A DNA stretch of 64,000 bases from Bradyrhizobium sp. Y36 (GTDB lineage Bacteria > Pseudomonadota > Alphaproteobacteria > Rhizobiales > Xanthobacteraceae), in contig NZ_NWTI01000018.1 of NCBI RefSeq assembly GCF_002531575.1, positions 62,001-126,000 on the forward strand, written 5' to 3'. Under the pieces are notes generated by a model, which saw nothing but the letters and a program-made list of their open reading frames with translations, was not told the origin of the DNA and searched no databases. The position numbers and the translations under genes are program-made. Numbering within the stretch: position 1 is the stretch's first letter; every line of letters begins with the position of its first letter. Shown one piece after another: positions 1 through 8,814 of the stretch.

Positions 1-123
1 AAGCGCCAGCAGGATCGCGGTGCAAATGCCGATGACGCGAAGCAGGATCATGCGGGTCATGGTGAAATCGAATAGGCCGTTGAGGGCAAGGCGAACACGG
101 GATTCAAAGGGGAGCCGAAGCCC

Positions 124-861
124 TTAAATTGCCATCAGACTATCGCCCTGGATCGTCAGCAGCGTCAAGTTTCCGGTCGCGTAGGCGCCGGTATCGATGT
201 TGATGCGGTTCGGGCGAATGTCGGGCACGCTGACCGGCGTATGACCGTGAACGATGTATTTGCCGAAGCGCTCCTCGGAGGCGAGGAACTCCTCGCGGAT
301 CCAGAGCAGGTCCTCATCCTTCTGCCGCTCGAGCGGGACGCCAGGCTTGACGCCGGCATGCACGAAGAAGAAGTCGCCGCAGGTGAAGGACGAGGGCAAT
401 TGCTTGAGGAAGGCCAAGTGCTCGGGAGGCATCGCGCGCTTCAATCCGTCGATCAACTCGACCTGCTGCTCCGCTGTCGGGTTCATGGTCGGCGTGATGC
501 CGTAGGAGACCAGCGTCAGCAGGCCGCCATAGTGGCGCCACTCCTGCAGGCGGGCGGGGTCCTTGAGGACCTCGAGCAGGAAGATCTCGTGGTTGCCCTT
601 GAGGCAAACCGTCTCGTGCGATTTCGAGCGTGCGATCAAGAGATCGAGAACGGCGCGAGAGTCCGGGCCGCGATCGACATAGTCGCCGAGGAAGACCTGG
701 ATGGCGCGTTCGGGAGCCGAGCGGGCAAGATCCGCGTCGATCACGGTTAACAGCGATTGAAGCAGATCGGCACGCCCGTGCACGTCGCCGATGGCATAGA
801 CGCGAACGCCGTCGGGAAGCCGCGGCTTGGTCTTCTTTCGAAAGCGTCTGGAAAGGCCCAT
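124..861 (-). CDS. Metallophosphoesterase, PrpA/ApaH-like serine/threonine phosphatase family
   Basis: A 245-residue calcineurin-like phosphoesterase. All metal-site motifs are visible in order: GDVHG (about residues 26-30), GDYVDRG (about 59-65), GNHE (about 90-93), an HAG motif and VHGHTP near the C-terminus. In this family these residues hold a two-metal centre that hydrolyses phosphoprotein or dinucleoside polyphosphate bonds. The substrate cannot be read from sequence. There is no signal peptide, so it is probably cytoplasmic. It sits at the edge of the EPS locus, divergent from the transglutaminase-like gene. A second 245-residue copy lies at 61282-62019, also next to a polysaccharide gene, so a role in EPS regulation is plausible but inferred. 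No low-molecular-weight tyrosine phosphatase (Wzb) was seen in the window. Confidence 0.9.
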   Translation of the reverse strand: MGLSRRFRKKTKPRLPDGVRVYAIGDVHGRADLLQSLLTVIDADLARSAPERAIQVFLGDYVDRGPDSRAVLDLLIARSKSHETVCLKGNHEIFLLEVLKDPARLQEWRHYGGLLTLVSYGITPTMNPTAEQQVELIDGLKRAMPPEHLAFLKQLPSSFTCGDFFFVHAGVKPGVPLERQKDEDLLWIREEFLASEERFGKYIVHGHTPVSVPDIRPNRINIDTGAYATGNLTLLTIQGDSLMAI

Positions 862-1054
862 CAGGTCGGTCGAATCGCCTCTAGCGTCACGAGCGGAATG
901 TCGTGACCGCTCTTAGCAGAACAAGTTACGCATCGGTATTCTTAATTGTTTCCGACCGAGTAGCCCGCATTTTGATTAAAGGATCGCGCGGCCTTTGAGC
1001 CGTATTTCAAGACGTCTCGCGTAGCGTCTTCCCAACAAGAACGGGGAGCGCGAC

Positions 1055-1681
1055 ATGCGCAAAGTTGTAAAGTTCCTTGCGGCCGTGGCCGCAATCGTCG
1101 TTGCTGCAGGGGTGCAGCAGCGCGCTGAAGCCGCTTTCGTCGGTGCGCCGATGGGGCTGCGTGGGGCCATCCAGTACATCAAGTTCGAGCAGCCGACGCT
1201 GGCGCCGATGGCATTCACGCTGTTTTGCCTGAAGTACAAGGACGAGTGCAAGCCGCGGCCGCAGCAGATCGTCTTCCGGGGCGGTCGCCTGAAGCTCACG
1301 GCCGAGCGGCTGGCGCAGATGCAAGAGGTCAACCAGCAGGTCAATACCGCCATCCGTCCCGAGGCCAATCTGGAAGGGCTGCGCGGCGAGAAATGGCTGC
1401 TGCATCCGGTGAGCGGCGACTGCAACGACTATGCTGTGACAAAACGCCACGAGCTGATCGCCAAGGGCTTTCCGGCGCGCTCGGTGCTGCTCAGCGAGGT
1501 CGTGACCACCTGGGGCGAGCATCATCTCGTCGTCGTGGTGCGCACCTTCTCCGGCGATCTCGTGCTGGACAATCTCTCCGGCCACATCCTGCCGTGGTCG
1601 AAGAAGCCCTATCGCTGGGTCCGCATCCAATCGCCGAAGAACCCGAACTACTGGGCTTCACTTGGCGACCGCTCGGTCTGA
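1055..1681 (+). CDS. Bacterial transglutaminase-like cysteine protease (BTLCP family), secreted
   Basis: A 208-residue protein with an N-terminal signal peptide (MRKVVKF, hydrophobic stretch, cut after about residue 26 at AEA). The fold is that of bacterial transglutaminase-like cysteine proteases. The likely catalytic Cys is in GDCNDYA, the His in GEHHLV and the Asp in VLDNLS. Members act in the periplasm, and some cleave adhesins or are linked to surface-polymer control. The start is supported by GGGGAG about six bases before the ATG. It is convergent with the membrane protein at 1693, with only 11 bases between them. A paralogue lies at 28890-29456 on the other side of the EPS genes. The biochemical target is unknown. 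Confidence 0.88.
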   Translation: MRKVVKFLAAVAAIVVAAGVQQRAEAAFVGAPMGLRGAIQYIKFEQPTLAPMAFTLFCLKYKDECKPRPQQIVFRGGRLKLTAERLAQMQEVNQQVNTAIRPEANLEGLRGEKWLLHPVSGDCNDYAVTKRHELIAKGFPARSVLLSEVVTTWGEHHLVVVVRTFSGDLVLDNLSGHILPWSKKPYRWVRIQSPKNPNYWASLGDRSV

Positions 1682-1692
1682 TGATCGGCGCT

Positions 1693-2967
1693 CTATCGTG
1701 ACGAGGATTGGCTGACGCTCTGCGACAGCCCCAATCCTGCGATCACCGACAAGCAAAGGATTGCTGCCGGGTGCAGCAATCCAGGTCCTGCGAAGCTCTG
1801 GACCAGCGCAAACAAGACACAGGCCGCGGCGGCCGCAGGGAAGAACGAGTCGCGTCCGCGCTGCAAGGCGCCGAAGAACAGGCGCGACAGGGCGATCAGA
1901 GCTGCGAGCATCGAGACAGCGAGACCGACCGATCCCATACCGGCGAAGATCGCGGTCGCCGTGGACGGTGCCGTCAGGGCCGCGCCGGCATCGCTCTGAT
2001 AGATCCTGCCTACGGCGGCAAAGGTTCCTGCGCCCGCGCCGAACCAGCGCGTGTCCGCCAACATCCGCTCCAGCGCCGCGCGCGTCTCCGCCCCCATAGC
2101 GGGTGTGAGCCGCATGAGAACCGGACCGGAGCTCTGTTCGAACAGGAAGGTCAGGACAATCGCCGCCCCGATCAGCGCGGCGGCGGCGAGCGCGCCCGCG
2201 GCCAACGGCGACAGATCGAGCCGGCGGATGACGAGGATCAGTAGGATCAACACAATGCCGAACCCTGCCGCCACCGCATTGTTGGTTCCGGACAAGCCAA
2301 AGACCGCAGCCGCGCTGATCAAGGCTCCCGCAAGGCCGAGCAGACCAAGCACGATCGAGCGAAGCAGCGAATGACGCGTTTCGGCCCGCTCGGCGGCAAG
2401 CTGCATGATCGCCAGATTCAGGACGAGACCGAAGCCGGCCAGGGTCGTCGCGAACTCGGACGTTGCGGCAGTTCCTGCAACCGCCGGTGAGAGCCGATGC
2501 AGATCCAGGGTCAGGGCGGAGACCGCGGTGATGCCACCGAGGACGAACAGGACTAGCTCGGCGCGGCCACGATCGCGGACGACCACAATGGTCACGCCGA
2601 GCAGCGCTGTCGCCGCCAGCGCCAGCATCAGCGCGTTCAGGGTCAAGCCGAGATCGGCGGTGATCGGCCCGAGCGGAAAGCCGCCGAGGACGTCGCGAGC
2701 GCTCGCCCAGATCGGATGTCCAAAGCCCAGCGGCAGCGGCATCAGTTGAGCCGCAATCAACATCGGAATGGCGATCAGGATCCAGCGGCCCCAGGAGGTC
2801 GCGCGCACATAGTGGTCGTAATCGGCTTTTCGCGCACTTAGCGTGGCTGCCAGCAGGCTGAGCGCGGCAGCCATCATCCCGAGCTGCGCACCGAACTTGG
2901 CGCCGGCGATTTCGAGAGCGGAAGCGGAAACGATGGAAACGATGAGGGAAAAATAAGCGAGGGACAA
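1693..2967 (-). CDS. O-antigen polymerase/ligase-like integral membrane protein
   Basis: A 424-residue, strongly hydrophobic protein with about ten membrane segments. A periplasmic-loop pattern near residues 300-330 (DTRWFGAGAGTFA) resembles the NPWFGTGMGTF motif of the Wzy/WaaL-like protein at 6293. Such proteins polymerise or ligate lipid-linked sugar repeats on the periplasmic face. This copy is the most divergent of three in the window. The first in-frame start is TTG and no good Shine-Dalgarno precedes it, so the N-terminus is uncertain. The family assignment rests on topology and the short motif, not on a full domain match. Confidence 0.7.
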   Translation of the reverse strand: MSLAYFSLIVSIVSASALEIAGAKFGAQLGMMAAALSLLAATLSARKADYDHYVRATSWGRWILIAIPMLIAAQLMPLPLGFGHPIWASARDVLGGFPLGPITADLGLTLNALMLALAATALLGVTIVVVRDRGRAELVLFVLGGITAVSALTLDLHRLSPAVAGTAATSEFATTLAGFGLVLNLAIMQLAAERAETRHSLLRSIVLGLLGLAGALISAAAVFGLSGTNNAVAAGFGIVLILLILVIRRLDLSPLAAGALAAAALIGAAIVLTFLFEQSSGPVLMRLTPAMGAETRAALERMLADTRWFGAGAGTFAAVGRIYQSDAGAALTAPSTATAIFAGMGSVGLAVSMLAALIALSRLFFGALQRGRDSFFPAAAAACVLFALVQSFAGPGLLHPAAILCLSVIAGLGLSQSVSQSSSR

Positions 2968-3106
2968 ACGGCGCGCTCGACGAGGAATCCTGAAACGTTC
3001 AGGTCACCATACAAGCCGCGGGTCTGTTTTCAAGCGAAGCTCGGCCCGGGCCAACAACTTGCCCGTGGGCCTTTCGCATGCGCGCGAAAGGTTGATCGCA
3101 ACGAGA

Positions 3107-3382
3107 TCAGCGCGCGCTCTTGACCGGCCGGGCAAACACGCGCGCGGCGCGGGCGGCGGCCAGGCTGAAGCGGGCAGCCGAACCGAAGAGGTAGCCGGCC
3201 TGGAGCGCAATGGCGGCGAAGGCCGCAGCCTTCAGGCCTTCAAGCACGCCAAGGCTGGTCATCAGGCTGACCGGCAGCACGGCGAGCACCAGGGCGAATG
3301 TGACCGGCAGCAGCACCAGGACGCGAAAGCGTTGGCCCAGCACGGCACCCACCAGAAAGCTGAAAATCAAAAGCGCGGTCAT
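3107..3382 (-). CDS. Small hypothetical membrane protein
   Basis: About 91 residues with two or three hydrophobic segments (FLVGAVLG, LLPVTFALVLAVLPVS and a weaker third) and a basic C-terminal tail. The ATG at 3382 is preferred because GGAG lies eight bases upstream; a GTG at 3391 would add three residues. It precedes a small secreted protein and the export lipoprotein at the left end of the EPS locus. No family is recognised. An accessory membrane role in EPS is only a guess from position. Confidence 0.65.
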   Translation of the reverse strand: MTALLIFSFLVGAVLGQRFRVLVLLPVTFALVLAVLPVSLMTSLGVLEGLKAAAFAAIALQAGYLFGSAARFSLAAARAARVFARPVKSAR

Positions 3383-3456
3383 CCGAAACACTCCGTGCTT
3401 CGGACCCTAGGTTCCCCACCCTAAAAAGACCCTTAAGTCGTATGGCTAAATTTGGC

Positions 3457-4020
3457 CTATTGGCCGCAATTTGCCAGCAACGAGTGATAGGCCTCCCGCA
3501 GCCCGTTCAGGGCGACCACACCTTTGATCTCGCTGTCGCTTTCCTTGACGACCAGAGACAGCGAGGCGGTTGTCTGCCATTTGCCGGCGGCAAAGGCCGA
3601 GACCTCGTCGGGCAGCAGCACCGCAGCGCCGGCGGCGGCCATGCTGGCTTCGACGGTCAGGGTGCCGCCGCTGCTGGCGGCGATGGTGACCTTGGGGTGG
3701 CTCCGCGGCGGGAAGGGGCGGATCAGGGCTACCAGCACGTCGATCTTGCCCTTGGGTGCGCAGCGCACAATGAGCCCGGCGAAATCCGGATCGGATTGGG
3801 CGGTGTCCGCGGTTTTGGTGATAGCCGCGAAGCTCTCGCCCTCCTTGCCCCCTTGGGTCCGGCTGAATTTCCAGACCGAGGAGGGGGCAGGGGCGGCCAC
3901 TTCCAGGAGCGGGGCACCCGCACACGATGATCGTGCGCAGGGAGCAGCCGCGCCCAGGGGGCGGTCTGCGCCGCCAAGGAGCGATCCTGCCAGGAGGGTG
4001 AACAGAAGGAGGCCAGGCAC
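3457..4020 (-). CDS. Hypothetical secreted protein of the EPS locus
   Basis: A 187-residue protein starting at GTG, with a hydrophobic leader (LLLFTLLAGSLLGGA) that looks like a signal peptide. The mature part has pairs of Cys and a core around IVRCAPKGKIDVLVAL, seen in small rhizobial periplasmic proteins. A similar size and layout (leader, Cys-containing beta-rich body, Cys near the end) is found in the product of 5669-6250. It is divergent from the export lipoprotein across a 277-base intergenic region. No enzyme motif is visible and the function is unknown. Confidence 0.65.
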   Translation of the reverse strand: MPGLLLFTLLAGSLLGGADRPLGAAAPCARSSCAGAPLLEVAAPAPSSVWKFSRTQGGKEGESFAAITKTADTAQSDPDFAGLIVRCAPKGKIDVLVALIRPFPPRSHPKVTIAASSGGTLTVEASMAAAGAAVLLPDEVSAFAAGKWQTTASLSLVVKESDSEIKGVVALNGLREAYHSLLANCGQ

Positions 4021-4297
4021 GAGGAAATCCTATCTTGCGGGTTCCAGCCTTTAGCAGACGGCGGCAAGCTCCAGAAGGCCGGCGCCGACGTGCCGAGCCC
4101 TTCGCTTGGGCGGGGTGCTCGCCGACCGGGCACACGAAATACAACAAATAGTCACAAAGGGTTAAACCACGAGCCAAAACGTGGCCCGCACGCAACAGTC
4201 GGTGAGCGATCGTCCGTTAACCATTCAGGAACCCTTGTCGCTCTGCCCACTCCGCCGTACCACTTCAAGGTAATTGGGGTCTCCTGGGGCGCGATTC

Positions 4298-5500
4298 ATG
4301 CATTCCTTTGCAAAAACATATGTATTCAAGCCGGCATTCCTGGCCGCTGCTTTGGCGCTCGGGGCGTGCTCGACCAATCCCGGCTCCGGTCCGCTGACGG
4401 ACGACGTTAACAACAAGATTCAGACTGAGAACGCACCGGCTTACGAGCTGGTGCCGCTCAATCCGGCCACGGTGAAGATCCTGCACACGCATGAGCCCAA
4501 GGGGCTTGCCGGCGTGTTCACCGATCGCCGCCCGCCCGCCAGCATCGTGTTCGGCATCGGCGACGTCGTCAGCGTCACCATCTTCGAAGCCGCCGCAGGC
4601 GGTCTGTTCATCCCGGCGGAAGCCGGCGTCCGCCCGGGTAACTATGTCACCATCCCGGATCAGTCGGTCGACAATGACGGCTTCATCACGGTGCCCTATG
4701 CCGGCCAGATCAAGGCTGCGGGCCGCACGGCGGTGGAGATCCAGCGTTCGATCATCGAGAAGATCGGCAACCGCGCCATCGAACCGCAGGCGGTCGTTGC
4801 GATGTCCTCGCAGCGCACCCAGCTCATCAGCGTGCTCGGCGAAGTCAATTCGCCGGCGCGTTATCCGGCGAGCGCGGCGGGCGCGAAGGACAAGGTGCTC
4901 GATGCGATCACCCGCGCCGGCGGCATCAAGGGCCAGGGTTTCGAAACCTGGGTCATGCTGGAGCGTGGCGGACGGCGGGCCACTGTCCCGTTCGAAAATC
5001 TCGTGATGGCGCCCGAGAACAACGTCTATGTGCGTCCCGACGACAGCATCTACGTCTACCGCGAGCAGCAGAAGTTCATGGCGTTCGGCGGCAGCGGCCA
5101 GAGCGGCGAGTTCAACTTCGACGCCTGGCGTATCAACCTCGGCGAAGCCGTCGGCAAGGCCGGTGGTCTGCTCGATGGACAGGCCGACCCGTCTGCCGTG
5201 TACCTCTATCGCCGCGAGCCGCGCGAGGTCGCTGCCCAGCTCGGCATCGACGTGAGCAAGTACACCTCGGAGACGATCCCGGTCATCTTCAACGTCAACT
5301 TGCGTGATCCGGGCGGCTTCTTCCTGACCACCAAGGTCATGATGAAGAACGGCGACATCATCTACGTCTCGAACTCGCGCAATGTCGAAACTGCCAAGTT
5401 CCTCAACTTCCTGAGGGTGATCATGGCGACCGGCAGCGATGCCGTGAACCTCAGCAACGATGCGCTGATCTTCCGCAACAACATCAAGCTGGCGCCGTAA
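4298..5500 (+). CDS. Outer-membrane polysaccharide export lipoprotein, Wza/OPX family
   Basis: A 400-residue lipoprotein with a signal peptide ending in the lipobox LGAC. A Poly_export domain follows (FGIGDVVSVTIFEA through the FITVPYAG region), then two SLBB-type segments (ISVLGEVNSPARYP; AVGKAGGLLDGQA). OPX proteins form the outer-membrane channel for capsule or EPS. The ATG at 4298 is chosen because it starts the lipoprotein signal directly; an upstream in-frame start at 4274 adds eight residues without a leader. A strong hairpin terminator follows at 5527, so it may be transcribed alone. It pairs functionally with the Wzc-type kinase at 8815. Confidence 0.95.
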   Translation: MHSFAKTYVFKPAFLAAALALGACSTNPGSGPLTDDVNNKIQTENAPAYELVPLNPATVKILHTHEPKGLAGVFTDRRPPASIVFGIGDVVSVTIFEAAAGGLFIPAEAGVRPGNYVTIPDQSVDNDGFITVPYAGQIKAAGRTAVEIQRSIIEKIGNRAIEPQAVVAMSSQRTQLISVLGEVNSPARYPASAAGAKDKVLDAITRAGGIKGQGFETWVMLERGGRRATVPFENLVMAPENNVYVRPDDSIYVYREQQKFMAFGGSGQSGEFNFDAWRINLGEAVGKAGGLLDGQADPSAVYLYRREPREVAAQLGIDVSKYTSETIPVIFNVNLRDPGGFFLTTKVMMKNGDIIYVSNSRNVETAKFLNFLRVIMATGSDAVNLSNDALIFRNNIKLAP

Positions 5501-5526
5501 GTCGCCGACTTGATCGACAAAAGAGA

Positions 5527-5562
5527 TGGCACCGGGGCCTTGTCCCGGTGCCATTTTCGTTT
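5527..5562 (+). terminator. Rho-independent terminator after the OPX gene
   Basis: A perfect 10-base stem (TGGCACCGGG / CCCGGTGCCA) with a 7-base loop, followed by the T-rich tail TTTTCGTTT, 26 bases after the OPX stop codon. Confidence 0.88.
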
Positions 5563-5668
5563 AGCGATCTGATTTGTATTGTCGGGCTTGCGGGGGCCCT
5601 GTCGGGATCGCGGCGCCATTCGGCAAGGCGCCGGTCATCCGTCAGCCCGCTCTGTTGCAAGGGGTTGC

Positions 5669-6250
5669 ATGCGTTTTCGATCAGTTGGGGGAATTCGGGC
5701 CCTCGTCTTGTTCGCCTTTGGGCTCGCACCGGCCGGAACGGCGCTCGGCGCCGCTGCTGACCTCGGCGTCCGCCACCGCATTGACGTGATGGTTTCGGCC
5801 GAACCCGATGCCCCGATCATGTCGCGCCTGAAGGGAGGCAAGGGCGAGCTGTCCTTCACGGTCCGCCTGTCGGCGAATTCCAAGGAGAGCAAATTCTTCG
5901 GAATGCTGCGTCCGTCTTTCCCTCACATCGTCATCCCCGACGGCGCGGGCAAACCGCTGGTCCAGCAGACCAAGCTCTGGGAGGAGGAGGTCTGCCACCA
6001 GCGCCGCGGCCTGCCGAAGGTCACCGTGACCCAGCTCGGCGGGCATTTTGGCGAGGGGGACGGGCGGATCGAGATTTCGGCCATCAACCGCCACATCGGC
6101 GTGCTGGTCCCGCCCGACGAATTAACCCCCGGAATAAAACTCGATCAGGGGAGTGATAGCTTTGGGCTATTCTATGCGTTCCGGGCGCAGACCCGGAACA
6201 GCCGCCTCAACGTCGATCTGAAGATCTATCCGATCGACTGCTTCCTCTAA
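5669..6250 (+). CDS. Hypothetical secreted protein of the EPS locus
   Basis: A 193-residue protein. The ATG at 5669 gives a clean signal peptide (MRFRSVGG, hydrophobic core, cut near GAAADLG). Upstream in-frame starts would put Arg-rich, non-signal sequence in front, so they are rejected. The mature part is mostly beta-like, with Cys in EEEVCHQ and a Cys three residues from the end. No known domain is recognised. It lies between the OPX gene and a Wzy-like polymerase and resembles the protein at 3457 in size and layout, so a periplasmic accessory role in EPS export is plausible. Confidence 0.7.
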   Translation: MRFRSVGGIRALVLFAFGLAPAGTALGAAADLGVRHRIDVMVSAEPDAPIMSRLKGGKGELSFTVRLSANSKESKFFGMLRPSFPHIVIPDGAGKPLVQQTKLWEEEVCHQRRGLPKVTVTQLGGHFGEGDGRIEISAINRHIGVLVPPDELTPGIKLDQGSDSFGLFYAFRAQTRNSRLNVDLKIYPIDCFL

Positions 6251-6292
6251 GCCCAGAGCAAAGCTCGCAAGACAAGCTCGCAAGACACGACG

Positions 6293-7795
6293 ATGCGCCT
6301 TTGGCCTCCCGACATGAACTGGTTCAGGATTCGTTGGTCGTGGAGCTTGCCCGCGACCTTCGTCCTATTCTTCGTCGTGGCCAGTGCGCCGTTCCCGTTC
6401 GGCTCGACCAATGATCTGTCGATCGCGTTCTGGTGCCTGTGTCTCGGCATCGCGGTGATCTTCGCGCCGACGCGCGATCTGCGCGCGCCCCATCTGTGGC
6501 TGCTCGCCGGCATCGGCGTGATCGTCGCCGCTTATGTCTTCGTGCTGCACGAGCAGCTTTCGGACCATCCCTTCCTCGCGCCGTTCCAGCCGATCTGGAA
6601 GCAGGCCTCGGATCTTCTGGGCGTGCCGATCGCGCCCTCTGCTTCGATCGTGAAGAACGAGGCGTTCTTCGCGCTTGGTGCGCCGCTCGCCAACATCCTC
6701 GCCATCGTGCTCGGCATCACCGTCGGCGCGGACCGCGAGCGCGCGCGCCGCATGCTGTGGGTGATCGCGATCTCGGGGGCGGCTTACGCGCTCTACGGCG
6801 TGCTTTCGTTCCTGATCGAGCCCACCATGATCCTGTGGCGGGACAAGACGGCCTATCTCGGCAGCGTCACCGGCACCTTCATCAACCGCAACACGGCGGC
6901 GGCCTATTTCGGCTCGGCTGCGGTGATCTGGATGCTGTTGATCCTGGAGGACGTCCGCCGCCGCTTGCCGGAGCGGCACATCGAGTGGAAGCGCCTGTCG
7001 CTGGATCTGCGCACGATCCCGCCAGGCGAGATCCTGCCGCAGCTCGGCTGCCTCCTGATCTGCCTGATGGCGATGTTCATGACGACCTCGCGTGCCGGCG
7101 TCGGCCTGTCGCTGCTCGCGATGATCGTCTCGTTCACGCTGTTCCTGCGCAAGGATCTGCCGCCGCGCACCGGCATCTGGATCTCGCTGGGCTCGGGCCT
7201 CGCCGTGGCGCTGGGGCTTTTGCAGCTCCTGGGCGGCCGCGTCTCGAGCCGGTTCGACAGCAATGGCCTGGTCGACGAAGGCCGCATCGAGGCCTGGAAA
7301 TCGACACTTCGGATCATCGGCGACAATCCCTGGTTCGGCACCGGCATGGGCACCTTCCAATGGGCCTTTCCGCCGTACCGAAGCCCCAATATCTCGATTC
7401 GCGGCGTCTGGGATGCCGCACATTCGACGCCGCTGGAGCTTGCCTCCGAGGTGGGCATTCCCATGGCGCTGCTGGTGGCGCTCGGCTGGGCCATCATGCT
7501 GCTGGTGCTGGCGCGGGGCGTGTTCACCCGGCGGCGCGATGCCATCATTCCGCTGGCGGCGGCGGCGACCGCGACGCTGTCGCTGCTGCATTCGTGCCTC
7601 GATTTCACCCTGCAGGTGCCCGGTTACAGCATTCCGTTCTTTGCGCTTTTCGGCGCCGGCCTGGCGCAGTCCTTCCGCACGCAGGAAGGCCGGCCGGCAG
7701 CGGGGGCGGACCCCACCAGCCGGCGCGGCGAGGGGCGCATCGCAACCGCGGACGAGGCGCCGGGGCGGGTGCCTCAGCTTCACAAAAGTGTCTAG
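6293..7795 (+). CDS. Wzy/WaaL-like O-antigen polymerase or ligase
   Basis: A 500-residue membrane protein with about ten to twelve membrane segments and a large periplasmic loop containing DNPWFGTGMGTFQWAFP and AHSTPLELASEVG. These are hallmarks of the O-antigen ligase (Wzy_C) family, which joins lipid-linked repeat units outside the cytoplasmic membrane. The Arg in TTSRAGVGLS just before a membrane segment is also typical. The C-terminal 40 residues are hydrophilic and disordered. The start is the first ATG, with a weak ribosome site; a second ATG lies 21 bases on. It begins 42 bases after the preceding secreted protein and is probably co-transcribed with it. Confidence 0.88.
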   Translation: MRLWPPDMNWFRIRWSWSLPATFVLFFVVASAPFPFGSTNDLSIAFWCLCLGIAVIFAPTRDLRAPHLWLLAGIGVIVAAYVFVLHEQLSDHPFLAPFQPIWKQASDLLGVPIAPSASIVKNEAFFALGAPLANILAIVLGITVGADRERARRMLWVIAISGAAYALYGVLSFLIEPTMILWRDKTAYLGSVTGTFINRNTAAAYFGSAAVIWMLLILEDVRRRLPERHIEWKRLSLDLRTIPPGEILPQLGCLLICLMAMFMTTSRAGVGLSLLAMIVSFTLFLRKDLPPRTGIWISLGSGLAVALGLLQLLGGRVSSRFDSNGLVDEGRIEAWKSTLRIIGDNPWFGTGMGTFQWAFPPYRSPNISIRGVWDAAHSTPLELASEVGIPMALLVALGWAIMLLVLARGVFTRRRDAIIPLAAAATATLSLLHSCLDFTLQVPGYSIPFFALFGAGLAQSFRTQEGRPAAGADPTSRRGEGRIATADEAPGRVPQLHKSV

Positions 7796-7935
7796 ATTTG
7801 AAGCAGTTGCGCCGTTTACGAAGTCTTTAGAATAAGTGGACAGCCCTTTTCTCTTCCGCTACGTTCCTGCACTGCACAGCCATTTGCCCGGGCCGAGGAA
7901 GCACATCGGGGCAGCTGATTTTTGGAGGTTTGTTT

Positions 7936-8553
7936 ATGAGCGTTATCAAGATTGCGCTTCGCATGGCTGCCGCCGCGGCCCTCGCCGCGACCATTACCAC
8001 GGCCGCCAGCGCCGCCGTTTACCCGCCGCAGCGCCAGCTGCCGGCCACCGTCATTTCCGACTTCAAGGCTTCTCCCAACAGCCTGCTGCAGCAATATCCG
8101 ACCGGCGGCCCGCAACTGATCTCGCGCGTACGCGACCTCGGCGCCTCCGATCCGACCACGCTCCCCGGCCTGATCGCGCTATTGAAGGATCCCGCGACCA
8201 CCAAGGACCAGATGCGCGGCATCGTCGCCGGCCTCGCCCAGGTCGCCCGCATGGCCGCCCAGACCGACCAGGCCTATGCCAATGAGATCCAGGCCGCGAT
8301 CGCCGGCACCGGCAACGCCGACGTGATCGCCGCCTACCAGGCCGCGACCGGCGACGTCGCGATCGCCGCGACCGGCGGCGGCGCGGGCGGCGGCGGCACC
8401 GGCGCGGGTGGACCCACGGGGACCAGCGGCTTTGCGACCGGCGGCAACGGCGGTGGCGGCACCACCTTCGGCAATAATACGACGGCCAACAACGGCACCG
8501 GCACCGGCAGCGGTTCCGTCGGCGGCACCACGAACAGCGTCAGCCCGCGCTGA
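7936..8553 (+). CDS. Secreted protein with Gly/Thr/Asn-rich low-complexity tail
   Basis: A 205-residue protein with a signal peptide (MSVIKIALRMAAAAAL, cut near ASAAVYP). GGAGG seven bases before the ATG fixes the start. Residues about 30-130 form a helical Ala-rich domain with a repeat-like segment around PGLIALLKDPATTKDQ. The last 60 residues are almost only Gly, Thr, Asn and Ser. Proteins of this build recur in Bradyrhizobium EPS loci, but I know of no assigned function. It is followed by a strong terminator and precedes the Wzc-type kinase. Confidence 0.75.
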   Translation: MSVIKIALRMAAAAALAATITTAASAAVYPPQRQLPATVISDFKASPNSLLQQYPTGGPQLISRVRDLGASDPTTLPGLIALLKDPATTKDQMRGIVAGLAQVARMAAQTDQAYANEIQAAIAGTGNADVIAAYQAATGDVAIAATGGGAGGGGTGAGGPTGTSGFATGGNGGGGTTFGNNTTANNGTGTGSGSVGGTTNSVSPR

Positions 8554-8590
8554 CCTGGCGGGCCTCTCGGGGCCCTCGCATGATCACGGC

Positions 8591-8625
8591 AGCGGCGCCA
8601 GCGGGCGCCGCTTTGCTTTTGCGCC
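8591..8625 (+). terminator. Rho-independent terminator before the Wzc-type gene
   Basis: A perfect 9-base GC-rich stem (AGCGGCGCC / GGCGCCGCT) with a 4-base loop, followed by TTGCTTTT. It ends the upstream transcript 38 bases after the stop codon. Confidence 0.85.
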
Positions 8626-8814
8626 GTTAAGCTTCACGTGAAATGTCATGCGAGCGGCGCTGTGCACTGCGTCAGGCGCGTTCAATCGACGACGAAACTG
8701 TGCTAGTCTTTCGCGGCAGCGGGCTTTGGCATCGGGTTTGCTCCGGACGCATCCAGGCTTTTGGCGACCATTGATCCCAAGAACACACATCGATCCATTT
8801 TCAGGAATTGCTAG

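Noticed and set aside
6365..7783. Leftward frame of 472 codons opposite the Wzy-like gene
   Set aside because: Arg/Gln-rich low-complexity translation typical of antisense frames. The plus strand has a clear membrane protein with family motifs.
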